DNA from: Lepus europaeus
Taxonomy: Eukaryota > Chordata > Mammalia > Lagomorpha > Leporidae
NCBI RefSeq assembly: GCF_033115175.1
Contig: NC_084840.1
Location: 73,981,179 to 74,045,178, forward strand
Reading direction: 5' to 3'
Length of the DNA stretch: 64,000 bases
This document shows positions 1-11,989 of this stretch, one piece after another; the first letter of the stretch is position 1; every line of letters begins with the position of its first letter. Under the pieces are notes generated by a model. That model saw only the letters and a program-made list of their open reading frames with translations, did no database searches and was not told where the DNA came from. Both the position numbers and the translations under genes were made by a program.

Positions 1-354
1 TGTTGCTGCTATCCCACTGGCTCAGAAATTAGGGAAAGCCCCATATGGAAGCATATCACCTCGGTCCTTCCCATCCATGGTCCAGCTTCACGATAACATT
101 AATTCAGGTTCACTGAGCTTATCACTGGTGTCAGGTCCTTTTATTTGCATTGCATGTGGATCAGCTGTCTATGTTAAAGGGAAATGGTTTAAAGCTTATA
201 GTAAGTTAGGAATGAAGAGGAGACATACAGTGACTAATGTGCAAAATATTTCATACTAAATTGAAATATTAGGCTCCATGGTCTGCTTTTAAATTTACCA
301 ACATGTCAAATTTGTAAGACATCTTCTGGAGATGCAAAACATTAAAAATGTCCT
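1..354. other. Intergenic, nothing recognised
   Basis: No gene or repeat is identified; a short open frame at 77-259 has no similarity I recognise and no supporting splice or promoter context. Confidence 0.6.
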
Positions 355-672
355 ATAGGAGTAGCTGTTACAGAGCAGTGGGTTAAGCTGCCACCTGTAC
401 CCCCAGCATTCCATGTGAGCACCAGTTTAAGTCCTGGCTGCTGTGCTTCCAATCCAGCTCCCTGCGAATTAATGCTCCTGGGAAAAGCTGTAGAAGATGG
501 CCCGAGTGTTTGGGCCACTGCCACCCACGTGGGAGACCTGGATGGAGTTCCAGGCTCCTGGTTTTGGCCTGGTCCAATCCTGGCCATTGTGGTTATTTGG
601 AGAGTGAACCAACAGATGGAAGATCTCTCTCTCTCTCTCTCTAACTCTGCTAAACAAACAAACAAATAAATC
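355..672 (+). mobile_element. C SINE, type A
   Basis: The head (cagagcagtgggttaagctgcc) is slightly degraded. A CT tract precedes the caaacaaacaaataaa tail. Confidence 0.85.
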
Positions 673-1148
673 TATTATTAAAAATATCCATAATATAGAG
701 ATAAACCTACCAAAAAACACAGAAATAGAAAAATGTATATACAAAAGACAGTATGTCCTGTTTTTTTTAATTTCAGAGGATATATAAAACCTATATGATA
801 TACAGAAAGTGACTGTGTGTTTCCTGATTCATTTAATGAGGCAGATATTGGGCCAATATTCTCCAACCTGAGAAATATAGCATTTAAAAACAAGTTAGGA
901 TCAATTTAACTTACAAATAAGATGTAAAATTAATAAATATAACTCTGGACATTTTGATACCTAAAATTATAATCCTTTATAATTAAAAGTGGATTAGTCT
1001 AGCAAGTTGATAATAAAACACCACCAAGAAAAATACTAAAAATTATTTCATGATCTCAGTAGATATAAAAAAGCTATGCAGAAAGTTGTTTCAAAGTGCT
1101 TAAAAATGTTAGTTTTAGGGGGCAATTGAGAAAAAAAACCAAAAAACT
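673..1148. other. AT-rich intergenic sequence
   Basis: No gene or repeat family recognised. Confidence 0.5.
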
Positions 1149-1470
1149 TGGTGCCAGTGCTGTGGCATAGTAGGTAAAGCTGCCACCTGTAGTGCCGGCA
1201 TCTCATATAGGAACTGGTTCAAGTCTCTGCTGCTCCACTTCTGATCCAGCTCTCTGTTATGGCCTGGGAAAGCAGTGGAAGATGGCCCAAGTCCTTGGGC
1301 CCCTGCACCTGCATGAGAGACCTGAAAGAAGCTCCTGGCTCTTGGCTTTGGATTGGCATTGGTGCAGCTCTGGCCATTGCAGCCATCTGGAGAGTGAGCC
1401 AGTAGATGGAAGACCTCTCTCTCTGTGCCTCTGCTTCTCTGTAACTCTGCCTTTCAAATAAATTAATAAT
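1149..1470 (+). mobile_element. C SINE, type A
   Basis: Runs from gccagtgctgtggcatagta to ctttcaaataaattaataa. Confidence 0.9.
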
Positions 1471-1604
1471 TCCCTTTTTCAAAAGGAGAGATATGCAGAA
1501 ATACAAAATAATTCATGTTTATTTATGCAGAAAATATCTTTTTCATTAAAAATGTTATTTCTTTAAATATGTAATTAAGTAATTAATACTATGATGAAGA
1601 TTTT

Positions 1605-1690
1605 ATTTACATGTACAATGGATGAATGGATGAAAGATGCCTCCTTTGTCTCTCTCTGTCTTTTAAATAAATAAAAATAAATTAAAAAAG
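1605..1690 (+). mobile_element. SINE tail fragment
   Basis: Only the 3' part is left: atgaaagatg, a short CT stretch and an aaataaataaaa tail. Confidence 0.55.
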
Positions 1691-1800
1691 AAGCTCATAT
1701 GAATACATGAAAATAAGCCACAGGCAGTCCTTGCCTTTCAGTGGCTCAGCACGGTAGAGAGGAAGGATGGAGACCTGGATATACCATGATAAAGGTATGG

Positions 1801-2134
1801 AGGCTGTGGTGCAGCGAGTTGAATCCTGGACCTTCAAGGCTGGCATCCCAAATAGGCGCCTATTCGAGTCCTGGCTGCTCCACTTCTGATCCAGAGCCCT
1901 GGTAATATGCCTGGGAAATCAGCGGAGGACAGCCTAAGTGCTTTGGCCCCTGCACCCACGTGGGAGACTCAAAAGAAGCTCCTGGCTCCTGGCTTTGGAT
2001 TGGCCCAACTCTGGTTGTTGTGGCCATTTTAGGGGTGAACCAGTGGATACAAAAGTCCTATCTCTCTGTCTCTAACTCTCTCTGTAACTCTGACTTTTAA
2101 ATAAATAAAATATCTCTTTAAAAAAGAAAACAAA
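1801..2134 (+). mobile_element. C SINE, type A, with TSD
   Basis: Flanked by aaaggtatggaggctg (1791-1806) and aaaggtatagaggctg (2135-2150), which fixes the insertion. It overlaps its own head by a few ambiguous bases. Confidence 0.9.
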
Positions 2135-2237
2135 AAAGGTATAGAGGCTGGACTCTGTGCTCCAGGCCATGGGGATTCAATGGAGGACTGTTGGAAGGAA
2201 GAAGCATGGCAACATTCACTTTTTTAATAGTATTTTT

Positions 2238-2574
2238 TTTTAAAAGATTTATTTATTTATTTGAGAGGTAGGGTTACAGACAGAAAGAGGCAGAGGCGTT
2301 GAGAGAAAGAGAGAGCTTCCATCTGCTGGTTCATTCCTCAAATGGCTGCAATGTCCAGAGCCGGGCTGATCCCAAGCCAGGAGCCGGGAGCTTCTTCTGC
2401 GTCTCCCATGCAGGTGCAGGGGCCCAAGCACGTGGGCCATCTTCCACTGCTTTTTCAGGCCATAGCAGAGAGCTGGATCAGAAGTGGAGCAGCTGGTACA
2501 AGAACCTGTGCCCATATGGGATGCCGGAGCTTCAGGCCAAGGCATTAACCCACTGTGCCATAGCACCAGCCCCT
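2238..2574 (-). mobile_element. C SINE, type A
   Basis: Runs from aaaagatttatttatttatt to cactgtgccatagcaccagc. Confidence 0.92.
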
Positions 2575-2639
2575 AGATCGTGGTTTATGGGCAATTTGTG
2601 CTGTCTTCTTTAGGGGAGTTAGATCATGGGCTTGCTGGG

Positions 2640-2740
2640 TCTGTCTTCGTAGATTGATAAGCCTGCTCTCTCCACTTAGCAGTTGTGAGAACTTAGGTGG
2701 ATTCCGGGACCTCTCGGGGCCTTATTTGTCACACAAAAAC
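2640..2740 (+). repeat. MIR-like fragment
   Basis: Cacttagcagttgtgagaac followed by an MIR-core-like order of words; heavily diverged. Confidence 0.45.
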
Positions 2741-2754
2741 CATCTCCCACTGCT

Positions 2755-3165
2755 GTGGAATTGTGCCCCTTCTCCTCCGAATTCAGAGGCTTCCTGTGAA
2801 GCCCTAACTCCCAGGCTGACCATGTTGGGAGAAAGGATGTCGTTAAGGTCAAATGAGGTTATGATGGTAGGACCCTGAGCCCATGGGAGTAGTGTCCTTG
2901 TCAAGAGAGGACAGAGTGACCAGAGCATACTCATGGCCCTGTCTCTCTTCCTCCTCCGTGCTCTCCCCTCCTTCTTCTCTCTGTCCCGTTAGGGCACAAC
3001 AAGAAGACAGCATATATAAGCAAGAATAGGGGCCTTACTAGAAACAAAACTGGCTGGCATCTTTTCCTTAGCCTTCCCAACCTCCAGGATTGGGAGAAAG
3101 ACATTTCTGTTATTGAAGCCGCCAGTCTACGGTATTTTGTTATAGCAGCCTGAGATAAGACACCT
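2755..3165 (+). repeat. Old LTR-like (MaLR type) repeat
   Basis: It carries the order gaagccctaactccc, ggtcaaatgaggttatgatg, gtgtccttgtcaagag, cctccaggattgggagaaag, gccagtctacggtattttgt. That is the layout of an abundant ancient mammalian LTR-like repeat also seen in reverse at 61650-62062. The exact family is unsure. Confidence 0.6.
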
Positions 3166-3221
3166 ATAAGGTCTGTGTGTGTTTGTGAGCATTAACTATG
3201 TTGTGACAATGCACAAAAAGT

Positions 3222-3559
3222 TTTTTTAAAAGATTTATTTATTTATTTATCTGAAAGTCAGAATTACACACAGAGAGAAGGAGAGGCAGAGAGAGAGAGG
3301 TCTTCCATCTGCTGGTTCACTCTCCAATTGGCCATAATGGCCAGAGCTGATCCTATCCCAAGCCAGGAACCAGGAGCTTACTGTAGGTCTCCAATGCCGG
3401 TGCAGGGGCCCAAGAACTTGGGCCATCTTCCACTGCTATCCCAGGCCATAGCGGAGAGCTGGATTGGAAGTGGAGCAGCTGGGACTTGAACCAGCGCCCA
3501 TGTGTAATGCTGGCACTGCAGATGGTGGCTTTACCCACTACACCACAGCACTGGCCCCA
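3222..3559 (-). mobile_element. C SINE, type A
   Basis: Tail aaaagatttatttatttatt; head ccactacaccacagcactgg. Confidence 0.92.
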
Positions 3560-3660
3560 AGATATAAAGTTTTTGACACATATTAAATGCTCAATAGACA
3601 AGAGATCCAAACTAATCACTAGAGGAGGATGTTGATTGCTGTGTGAAAAGATTTAGGGAG

Positions 3661-3971
3661 GGAGCCAGCACCGTGGCTCACTTGGTTAATCCTCCACCAT
3701 ATGAGCGCTGGGTTCTAGTCCTGGTTGCTCCTCTTCCAGTCCAGCTCTCTGCTGTGGCCCGGGAGGGCAGTGGAGGATGGCCCAAGTGCTTGGGCACCTG
3801 CGCCCGTATGGGAGACCAGGAGGAGGCACCTGGCTCCTGGCTTTGGATGGGTGCAGCGCTGGCTGTGGCGGCCATTTGGGGAGTGAACCAACGGAAGGAA
3901 GACCTTTCTCTCTGTCTCTCTCTCTCACTGACTGTAACTCTACCTGTCAAATGAAAAAAAAAAAAAAAAAA
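3661..3971 (+). mobile_element. C SINE, type B-short
   Basis: Starts gagccagcaccgtggctcac, has the ttctagtcctggttgctcct middle, and ends in 18 A after cctgtcaaatg. Confidence 0.92.
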
Positions 3972-3979
3972 GAAGAAAA

Positions 3980-5880
3980 GACTTAGGGCACAAAAGAATC
4001 GAGTTTAGTACCTATTAGCCATTTTTGTCCGTAAAGTGACTTCTATGTTCCGGATTCGTGACAGTGTGAGTTTAGTTCCCCCCGGCACACTTCCCTGCGC
4101 TCGGAGGGTGAATCCGCGCCGGCGGAACGACCCACTCAGCTTTTCCTCAGGTCGTTTTTATTGCTGCTACCTTCTTACAGTGTTCTGCTGCTTCTAAACA
4201 GTTCACGAGTTCGATTTTTTTTTAAATATCTCTTTGATTTTTGTGCTTCTCCTCCCTTGTAAGATTAGCTGCTAGGCTGTTCCCATGTTTCAGAATGAGG
4301 AGCCTGACTCCGGGAGGAAAGTTGACATAGTCACCGATCCTGGTGGAATTTTCTTTTCCGTGTGTCCCTTTGGACACAGCATTGACACAGGCAGCTCCAG
4401 CTCTGGGCAGAAACAGGCTCCGGGAGGAAACGCTCACACTCAGCGACCCCCGGGCTGCCTTTCTGGGCCCTGAGCTCCTTGCTCTGTTTCAAGGCCGAGT
4501 CACGTGGTATCAAACAGAGCAACGTCTCTACCTTCCTGGGTAGGAGTTCCCTCAGCCCTTGGAGTTGCAGGGCAGTAAGTCTACCGGGGGACCACAACTT
4601 TTGGAATCCTGGAAGGGAGAGAATCTGCCCTTGCTGTGTCTAGGATGGACTGGGTAAGCTCCCACCCAAGCCAGGTGGGCGCCTCAGCTGAACCCCGTAA
4701 TCACGTCAACATTTTGCATCCTCTGCTGAGATAATGCTTCTCGAGATGAAGACCCCATGATGTTTTTAAACAGTAATTCTGATGTGCAACATCATTGATC
4801 ACTTCATCTCTGACGATTTAATCTGATCTTCAGGATTGCTTTGGAACAAACCAAACTTAGGGCAGCCTGGGTCACCCTTCTCTTTTCATGCTGATAACCT
4901 GTCTCCAAATCCCAAGGTCTTGGGGAAAAAACACCCTGTTTGTCCTCTCTTGATGTTCAGAATCATGACGGCTCCTGTTGGGGTTAGGCTGTGTGTTCAG
5001 GTCACTGGGTCCTGAACCCACGACCTTCCCCCACCCCCCAGTGCCCAGACTACTGTAATGTGGTGAACTGAAAAATATCTGATGTTACTTAAATGTTCTT
5101 GATGTTTGAAATCACTACGCAGATGCCACTGGAATGTTCATTTTCGTGTGTATGAAAATCAGTAGGAAATATGTGAGATAACTTTTTTTATAATGTTTAA
5201 ACAAATGAACAACTCATGTAGCACTGACAGAGAATTCTGAGAACGATCAGTGAACTGGATTTGTGATCTGAACATGTCTTTATGATTTAGCTAACCGTAT
5301 GGCAATCACTCATTCATAAAACTCAGCTCTCATCCTAGCTATCAATTATGAATCCGCATATTTTTAGAAGTCCAAAGTCAAAGCTAGGATAACTTACAGA
5401 TAGCTCTCTCTGGCCCTCATCTGCTTGCTCGTTAGGTCAGATGAGGCACCATTTGGAGAAGGTCTGTTTTCTCCAAAAATTTGAGGTCTTCCTACCCTTA
5501 GTCAAGATATTTTGTTACATGTTCATTAAAGATTATCCATTTGAATTGTTCAACATGATATTCTATTATTTTTGCCATACTTTTCTCCTCTCTTATGCAC
5601 AAGTGTGTGTTAGTGTCATTTCAGGCTAGAACATTAACATGTTTCAGAAGAAAAATGCTCACAATTCAATAGAGCTTCTGCAAGTTCTAAATGTGAAATT
5701 AAAGCGTGTGGAGTTGATTTTCTCATTGGTTCTTCAGCCATGAAAACTTGGCTTTGCTGTTAAGTCATTTAATTTCTTTCCTCTGCTGTGTTCTCTGTCC
5801 CAGAAGCCAGAGTCAGGCCCAGGGGTGCCAAGTGACCAGCCAGGATAGGTCAGTTCCAGTGTGACAGCTCTTGGCAGACT
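3980..5880. other. 1.9 kb unique intergenic block with CpG cluster
   Basis: No SINE. Bases 4070-4130 contain about six CpGs (cgctcggagg, ccgcgccggcggaacgaccc) in CpG-poor surroundings. Overlapping open frames on both strands at 4220-4600 have no recognised similarity. No exon is identified. Confidence 0.5.
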
Positions 5881-5884
5881 GGGC

Positions 5885-6145
5885 ATTTATTTTTTCTTTC
5901 TTTTTATTTATTTGCATGCATTTCATAAATACAACATTAGGAACATAGTGACTTTTCCCACTGCACTTGCCTTCCCACCTACTCTCCCCCACTTCTCCAC
6001 CCCTCCCCCTCCCATTCTCCGTCCTGTTTTTTACAAAGATCTATTTGCATTTAACTTTATATACAGAGGATTAACTCTATTCTAGGTAACGAGTTTAGCA
6101 CTTTAAAGAAGAAAAAAGACGAAAAATAAAACAAAGACAAAACCC
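5885..6145 (-). mobile_element. LINE-1 3' end fragment (rabbit type)
   Basis: Tgcatgcatttcataaatac followed by a C-rich polypyrimidine stretch. The same words occur at 28308-28380 and 51810-51970. Confidence 0.6.
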
Positions 6146-6229
6146 TGTTCCTCAGCATTGCAGTCTGGGTATTTCTGATCTGGAAGGTGCCGTATCTGGA
6201 AACTGTTTCACCATAACATGAAAATCTGG

Positions 6230-6518
6230 GGGCCGGTGCTGTGGTGTAGCAGGTAAAGCCACCACCTGTGGTGCTGGCATCCCAGTCCTGGCTGCTCCAC
6301 TTCCGATCCAGCTCCCTGCTAACGCGCCTGGGAAAGCAGTGGAAGATGGCCCAAGTGCTTGGGCCCCTGCTACCCATGTGGGAGATTTAGAAGAAACTCC
6401 TGGCTTTGGATCAGCCCAGCTCTGGCTGTTGTGGTCTTTTGGAGTGAACCAGTGGATGGAAGATCTCTCTCTCTCTCTCTTCCTCTCTCTCTGTCTCTCT
6501 GTATCTCTGCCTTTCAAA

Positions 6519-6549
<31 letters not shown>

Positions 6550-6550
6550 A
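6230..6550 (+). mobile_element. C SINE, type A, with (AAAT)n tail
   Basis: Starts ggggccggtgctgtggtgta; a CT tract of about 40 bases and an aaataaataaat repeat of about 30 bases end it. Confidence 0.92.
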
Positions 6551-6639
6551 AAAACACCTGGCATTGCTGAGAAGCCCTTCAGGAGTTACTGTGGCTATCT
6601 CCAAGGCATATATATACTTGGATATCTGAGACACAGATG

Positions 6640-6985
6640 ATGTTCAAGTTATCTAGCTGGAGCCTCTAATTGAAAAGATGATGAAAGGGAGGGCCAGAGG
6701 ATTGTCATGTGGCCAGAGTCACACAGCTAGATGTTGGATGTTGAACGGGTATAGGGGGCAGGAAAGGGGGAGGGAATAGGCTGGTAGTGCCAATGGCATC
6801 TGAAGTGAGCCGTCTTGTTCCAGAGCCCTACTGTCAATTGCCTCCTCAGCCTGCCTCTCGAGTTCACCAGCCAGCTTCATGATGTTGGCAAAATCTCTCT
6901 ATGCTTCAACATCCTCATCTGAAAAGTGGGCATAACAAGCGGTACCCACCTATGAGCACATGATGCTATAGGACACTGAGGACAG
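6640..6985. repeat. Two MIR-like fragments
   Basis: Reverse-strand MIR words at 6700-6740 (ccagagtcacacagctagat); forward MIR words at 6890-6950 (ggcaaaatctctctatgctt, catctgaaaagtgggcataa). Confidence 0.55.
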
Positions 6986-7404
6986 GACCTGAGATGGAAA
7001 GCCAAGACATTGTGGCAAAAATGTTCTACATGAAGGATCTCTGTGGGTGAGACCCCAGCGGAAGGAATGAACCATCAAAGAAGGAGGTCCCTTTCTCTGA
7101 AGAGAGGAGAGAACTTCCACTTTGCTTGTGGCCTTGTCCAAATACTGATGGAGTTTGTGGACTCAAAAGGCAGCTCATGTGGCAAGAGCCTGGGGTGATC
7201 ACTGATGTCATAAATAAGAGTGTTAATTGTTAAATTAGCACAAGGAGTCACTGTGCACTAACTTCCCATGCAGGACCTCTGTACTCAATGAGTTGTATTA
7301 TGAGAGTTAACTGTAAAACTAGTTTTCAAGGAGTTGTTTTTTTGTGTGTGTGTGTGTGTATGTGTGCAAATTGTTGAAATCTTTACTTATATAGAATTGG
7401 TCTT
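6986..7404. other. Intergenic, nothing recognised
   Basis: Unique sequence apart from a short GT run near 7341-7366. Confidence 0.5.
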
Positions 7405-7712
7405 CTGTGTACAAAGTTCATTGAAAATGAATCTTAGTGGACAAGGGACTGGTAAGGAGAGAGGGAGGAGGAGGAGGGGTGGGAGTATGGGTGGGAGGGC
7501 AGGTGGGTATGGTGGGAAGAATCACTATATTCCTAAAGTTATACTTAGGAAATTTGTATTCCTTTAAAAATAATAAACCCCCTCCAATATGTTATCACAA
7601 AAATTTAAAAAGAAAGGAGGGGGGTAAGAGGGAGGGAAGTATCATTATATTCTTAGAATTGTATCTATGAACTACATAAAATCTGTTTTCTTTATATTAA
7701 TTAAAATGAATT
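7405..7712 (+). mobile_element. LINE-1 3' end fragment
   Basis: A G/A-rich block (gagagggaggaggaggaggg), then gttatacttaggaaatttgt, then gaattgtatctatgaactac. It ends in an A-rich stretch running into a GA microsatellite. Confidence 0.6.
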
Positions 7713-7716
7713 ATTA

Positions 7717-7719
<3 letters not shown>

Positions 7720-7771
<52 letters not shown>
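7720..7771. repeat. (GA)n microsatellite
   Basis: About 26 uninterrupted AG units directly after the LINE tail. Confidence 0.97.
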
Positions 7772-7773
<2 letters not shown>

Positions 7774-8106
7774 AGGACCTGGAACACTCCTGTGCTCAGT
7801 AAACATTAGTTACAATTATTAGTGTTAAAGCATGTTCAGTTCAAGGCGTTCTGCTCTCCAGGTAAATTCTTTGTGCTTTTCTCACTTGGTGCTGCTTCTC
7901 TTGTCTCCTCAGGCTGTCTCAAGGGTGCTTCAAGCAGAATGAATGACAGCAGTCCCTCACTCTCACACCTACTGAACTCCTTCTAGTTCAGCATCAGGGC
8001 AAAAGAGCACACTCCTACCCCTCCTTTCCAGTGAGATGGAAGTTGACATGGGTGAGTAGTGAGAGTTGGAACAGAGATCATAACCAAGAGGGGCAGCACC
8101 ACTTGT
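7772..8106. other. Intergenic, nothing recognised
   Basis: Unique sequence; no gene or repeat seen. Confidence 0.5.
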
Positions 8107-8121
8107 AAGAACAGTGCTAGA

Positions 8122-8436
8122 GGGGCAGGTGTGGAGGCATGGTAGGCTGAGCATCCGCCTGCGGTGCCCGCATCCCATATGGGCGCTGGTTCATGTTCCA
8201 GATGCTCCTCTTCCGATCCAGCTCCCTGCTGATGGACTGAGAAAGCAGCAGAGGATGGTCCTTGGGCCCCTGCATCCCTGTTGGAGACCTGGAGGGATCT
8301 GCTGGCTCCTGGCTTTGGATCAGGTTAGCTCTACCTGTTGCGGCCACTTGGGGAGTGGATCAGTGGATGGAAGATCTCTCTCTGCCTCTCTGTAACTCTG
8401 CCTTTCAAATAAATAAAAACATCTTAAAAAAAAAAA
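8122..8436 (+). mobile_element. C SINE, type A, with perfect TSD
   Basis: Flanked by aagaacagtgctaga at 8107-8121 and 8437-8451. Confidence 0.95.
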
Positions 8437-8518
8437 AAGAACAGTGCTAGAAAGTCTGGAGGAAAATCATCTGAGACTTGTGACACAGACAACCAACTGC
8501 ACTTTTAAAATTGTATTT

Positions 8519-8846
8519 GGGGGACCAGCTCCGTGGTACACTAGGTTAATCCTCTGCCTGCGACGCCGGCATCCCATATGGGCACCGGGTTCTAGTCCCA
8601 GTTGCTCCTCTTCCAGTCCAGCTCTCTGCTGTGGCCTGGGAAGGCAGTGGAGGATGGCCCAGGTGCTTGGGTCCCTGCACCTGCATGGGAGAGCAGGAGG
8701 AGGCATCTGGCTCCTGGCTTCGGATCAGCACAGCGCCGTCCGTTGTGGCCATTTGGGGAGTAAACCAACGGAAGGAAGACCTTTCTCTCTGTCTCTCTCT
8801 GTCACTGTCTGTCTGTAACTCTAAATAAACAAAAATCTTTTAAAAA
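8519..8846 (+). mobile_element. C SINE, type B-short
   Basis: Starts gggggaccagctccgtggta. Imperfect TSD: aattgtatttgg before, aactgtgtttgg after. Confidence 0.92.
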
Positions 8847-8853
8847 ACTGTGT

Positions 8854-8926
8854 TTGGATTGCAAGGTAAAAATTTCAGAAAATTGACCAGTGGTGTGTGG
8901 GTTGCTATCAATTAATTACTTCGCAG
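8854..8926 (+). repeat. Non-SINE segment with an inverted copy at 26366-26437
   Basis: This stretch lies between two SINEs. Its reverse complement recurs at 26366-26437 with only two differences visible in about 72 aligned bases (gaccag/aaccag and gtgtgtg/gtgggtg). In both places it directly abuts the head of a SINE in the same relative orientation. Confidence 0.85.
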
Positions 8927-9247
8927 GAGCCGATGCTGTGGCGTAGCGGGTTAGGCTGGTGCCTGCAGTCCTGGCATCTCATGTGGGTGCTGGTTCGAGA
9001 CCCGGCTGCTCTACTTCTGATCCAGCTCTCTGCTGTGGCCTGGGAAAGCAGTGGAGGATGGCCCAGGTCCTTGGGCCCCTGCACCTTCACGGGAGACTTG
9101 GAGGAAGCTCCTGGCTCCTGGCTTTGGATTGGCACAGCTCTGGCTGTTGTGGCCAATTGGAGAGTGAACCATCAGATGGGGGACCTCTCTCTCTGCCTCT
9201 CCTTTTCTCTCTGTGTAACTCTTTCAAATAAATAAATCATAAAAAAA
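8927..9247 (+). mobile_element. C SINE, type A
   Basis: Starts ggagccgatgctgtggcgta. Weak TSD: tacttcgc before and tacctcgc after. Its 5' flank is the segment copied inverted at 26 kb. Confidence 0.92.
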
Positions 9248-9476
9248 TGTACCTCGCTTGGGTTTTCCTTGGAGTATGACCTGGAAAGAACAGCACACGT
9301 GATGGATAAAGGGGAGCTGAAGCCCAAGAGAAATGTGGATGGTAAGACTGACCTGAACTAGCACAAGCAAATCATAAACCATATTTATTATGCCCTGCAG
9401 CGCTGAAGGAAGTTTCGAATTGGAAGAATTTGTGAATTATTGCTATTAGGCTACTTCAATATTGAAAATGAGGAAG

Positions 9477-9819
9477 GGGCCAGCACTGTGGTGTAGCGGG
9501 TAAAGCCGCCGCCTGCAGGGCCGGCATCCCATATGCACACTGGTTCAAGTCCTGGATGCTCCACTTCAGATCCAGCTCTCTGCTATGGCCTGGGGAAGCA
9601 GTAGAAGATGGCCCAAGTCCTTGAGCCCCTGCACCCACGTAGGAACTTGAAAAATGCTCCTGGCTCCTGGCTCCTGGCTTCAGATCAGCGCAGCTCTGTC
9701 TGTTGTGGCCAACTGGGGAGTGAACCAGCGGATGGGAGACCTCTCTCTCTCTGCGTCTCCTTCTCTGCCTGTGTAACTTTGACTTTCAAATAAAATAAAT
9801 AAATATTTTTTTAAAAAAG
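9477..9819 (+). mobile_element. C SINE, type A
   Basis: Ggggccagcactgtggtgta head, with a small internal ctcctgg triplication (ctcctggctcctggctcctgg region, about 9656-9678). Confidence 0.92.
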
Positions 9820-9888
9820 GAAGAAAATAGACAAAATTTAGATTCTGTAAATTATAGCTTGGGAAGTCAGAAGTTGGCTTGATTTTTA

Positions 9889-10238
9889 TTTTATTATTTT
9901 TATTTTTTTGACAGGCAGAGTGGACAGTGAGAGAGAGAGACAGAGAGAAAGGTCTTCCTTTGCCGTTGGTTCACCCTCCAATGGCCGCCGCGGCCGGTGC
10001 GCTGCGGACGGCGCACCGCACTGATCCAAAGCCAGGAGCCAGGTGCTTCTCCTGGTCTCCCGTGGGGTGCAGGGCCCAAGCACTTGGGCCATCCTCCACT
10101 GCACTCCCTGGCCACAGCAGAGAGCTGGCCTGGAAGAGGGGCAACCGGGACAGAATCCGGCGCCCCGACCGGGATTAGAACCTGATGTGCCGGCGCCGCA
10201 AGGCGGAGGATTAGCCTAGTGAGCCGCGGCGCTGGCCG
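9889..10238 (-). mobile_element. C SINE, type B-long
   Basis: Tttgacaggcagagtggaca tail side; gagccgcggcgctggcc head. Many CpGs are intact, so it is young. Confidence 0.93.
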
Positions 10239-11734
10239 GCTTGATTTAAAAAAAAATATATATTAAATTATTGACAAGATGGTTTGAGGACCCTTTTAAA
10301 GAGAAGCAATTGGATAACGTTGAATGTGGGAAGGGTTGATGACTAAGGGATGGGGATGAAGTGGGAAGCCTGCTGAGTGGTGAGAATCAAACTGAGACTG
10401 GAGGTTGATAGACCGTGGAAGGCAGAGGAGGTCAGTCTGGGCCCTGAAGCCTAAGAGGTGAGTGCAAGGAAGCAGACGGGGGAAGCAAGCCATGCAGAGA
10501 GAATACTGTCAAGGCGTGCTTAAGGATCAGGAAGCAGGAAATGTCAAACCGTACTGAGGTACTGGTGATGCTAGGCCCAACCCTAGTCAGACGCAGAGAT
10601 GGAGGCCTGATCCCAGCTAGGCATTGCCAGGCCAACCAATTTGTTAGTAGACCTGGTAGCTGATCACACACACACAGGCACACAAACAAATAAGCATGTC
10701 CCATGTGCCATGCACAAATTATTTCCCTTGATCATTGAACATGCAGATGGCAAAAGTCATTTATGGCTCAAAGTATCAGTGATTAGACAGCGCTGATTCC
10801 ATGTTAAGTTGAGCTAATTCTGCTTCTTTTTTGTCATGGCATTTCAAAACCAGATGACTCAGATTTGTGATAAGCACAGATTGACTGCAATGTGGAAACT
10901 GCTGGAAAACTATGGAATAGACTTCTATCTGGTTAATTATAGAGCCAGTTCTTTGAACACATCCAGCCAAGAAAGCTTTGACTAATAGATTGATATTAAC
11001 TTGAAGGAATAACTTTAAGAAACAAGGCCATGTAATTCACTAAACTTTTTCAAATACAATATAATTGAAATAAAGTTGAATGATGTAAAGATGTTAGGCT
11101 GACCGTAAATTCTAGGAGTAATATAGTAAATTCTCAATGCCTTCCTCACTGTAGACTATACTTTGGAATATACCATCTAATTCTGAATGAAATATTAAGA
11201 AGGACTTTAATAATTAATATAAACCACAGGTGGCTGATTAGGATACTTAGATTTGAACAGGGTCACATGAGGACATGATATTAAGACACAGTGCAAGAAA
11301 AAGCTGCATGACAGTGAGATGCTGAGGTGGCTACGACAACTATCCAAGCATGAGGCCCAAGAGGAGGTTCATTGTGGGCTTGTTTTTCTCTGGCAACTCC
11401 ATGCCAGAATGATGGAACAAAGTCAGAATCCAGGCAAAGAAATCGGACTTTAGAGGAGACTGGGCAGGTGGCCAGTCTATGCGGTGGAAGAATGAGCAGG
11501 GTCAGTACTGCACCCAGAAGGCTGAGAGCAGAGGGAGTTCAAGTGAATAAAACTAGGCCATCCTGGGACTCTCCTCCTGAGCAGTGACCAACAGCCAGAA
11601 CATTCCTTTGAGGTGCAATTGGGCAGGACTAATTGGGCCAGCACAATGTTCTCACGGTAGTGGTTGAGCCAAACTGCCTTGTGAGGTGGGCTTAATCATT
11701 CTGTTTCCAGAAGGTCGTACCTGGAATGTTCTGG
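10239..11734. other. 1.5 kb intergenic block
   Basis: No gene recognised. A short CA run lies at 10666-10675. The rest is unique or too old to classify. Confidence 0.5.
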
Positions 11735-11985
11735 TTGTCTCCTGCTGCATAACTTTGTATTTCAAGACGACCACTTAATTTCTCTCCTGAGTCTGTAGAT
11801 GGACTGGCTTCAGTCAATTGCTCCATGTGCTGTTGGCTGGGGCTGTGGTTAGCTAGAGGCTCAGCTGGTTTATAACATCCAAACAGTTCATCAAAGGCTG
11901 GTGGGTGGGGCTGGATGCTGCCAGGAGCGTCTGGCCTCTGTAAAAGCCTCCCCGTGTGACTCGGGCTTCTCCCTGAGGTTTTTTC
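11735..11985 (-). repeat. Old LTR-like repeat fragment
   Basis: Tgctgttggctggggctgtg and ttagctagaggctcagctgg resemble an ancient mammalian LTR-type repeat; a similar block is at 57750-57960. Confidence 0.4.
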
Positions 11986-11989
11986 TTTT

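Noticed and set aside
4285..4597. Overlapping open frames on both strands in unique DNA
   Set aside because: Lengths of 60-90 codons are common by chance; no family features or splice sites support an exon.
8122..8200. Possible tRNA genes from A-box and B-box-like words in SINEs
   Set aside because: The promoter boxes belong to tRNA-derived SINE heads; no cloverleaf-complete tRNA is seen.
8444..8818. Many 60-120-codon frames with words such as 'GSWLWIG', 'WPKCLGPCT', 'LSLSLSL'
   Set aside because: These are translations of C SINEs in various frames; the LSLSLS tails come from the CT tract. No gene is involved. The same applies to dozens of similar frames.
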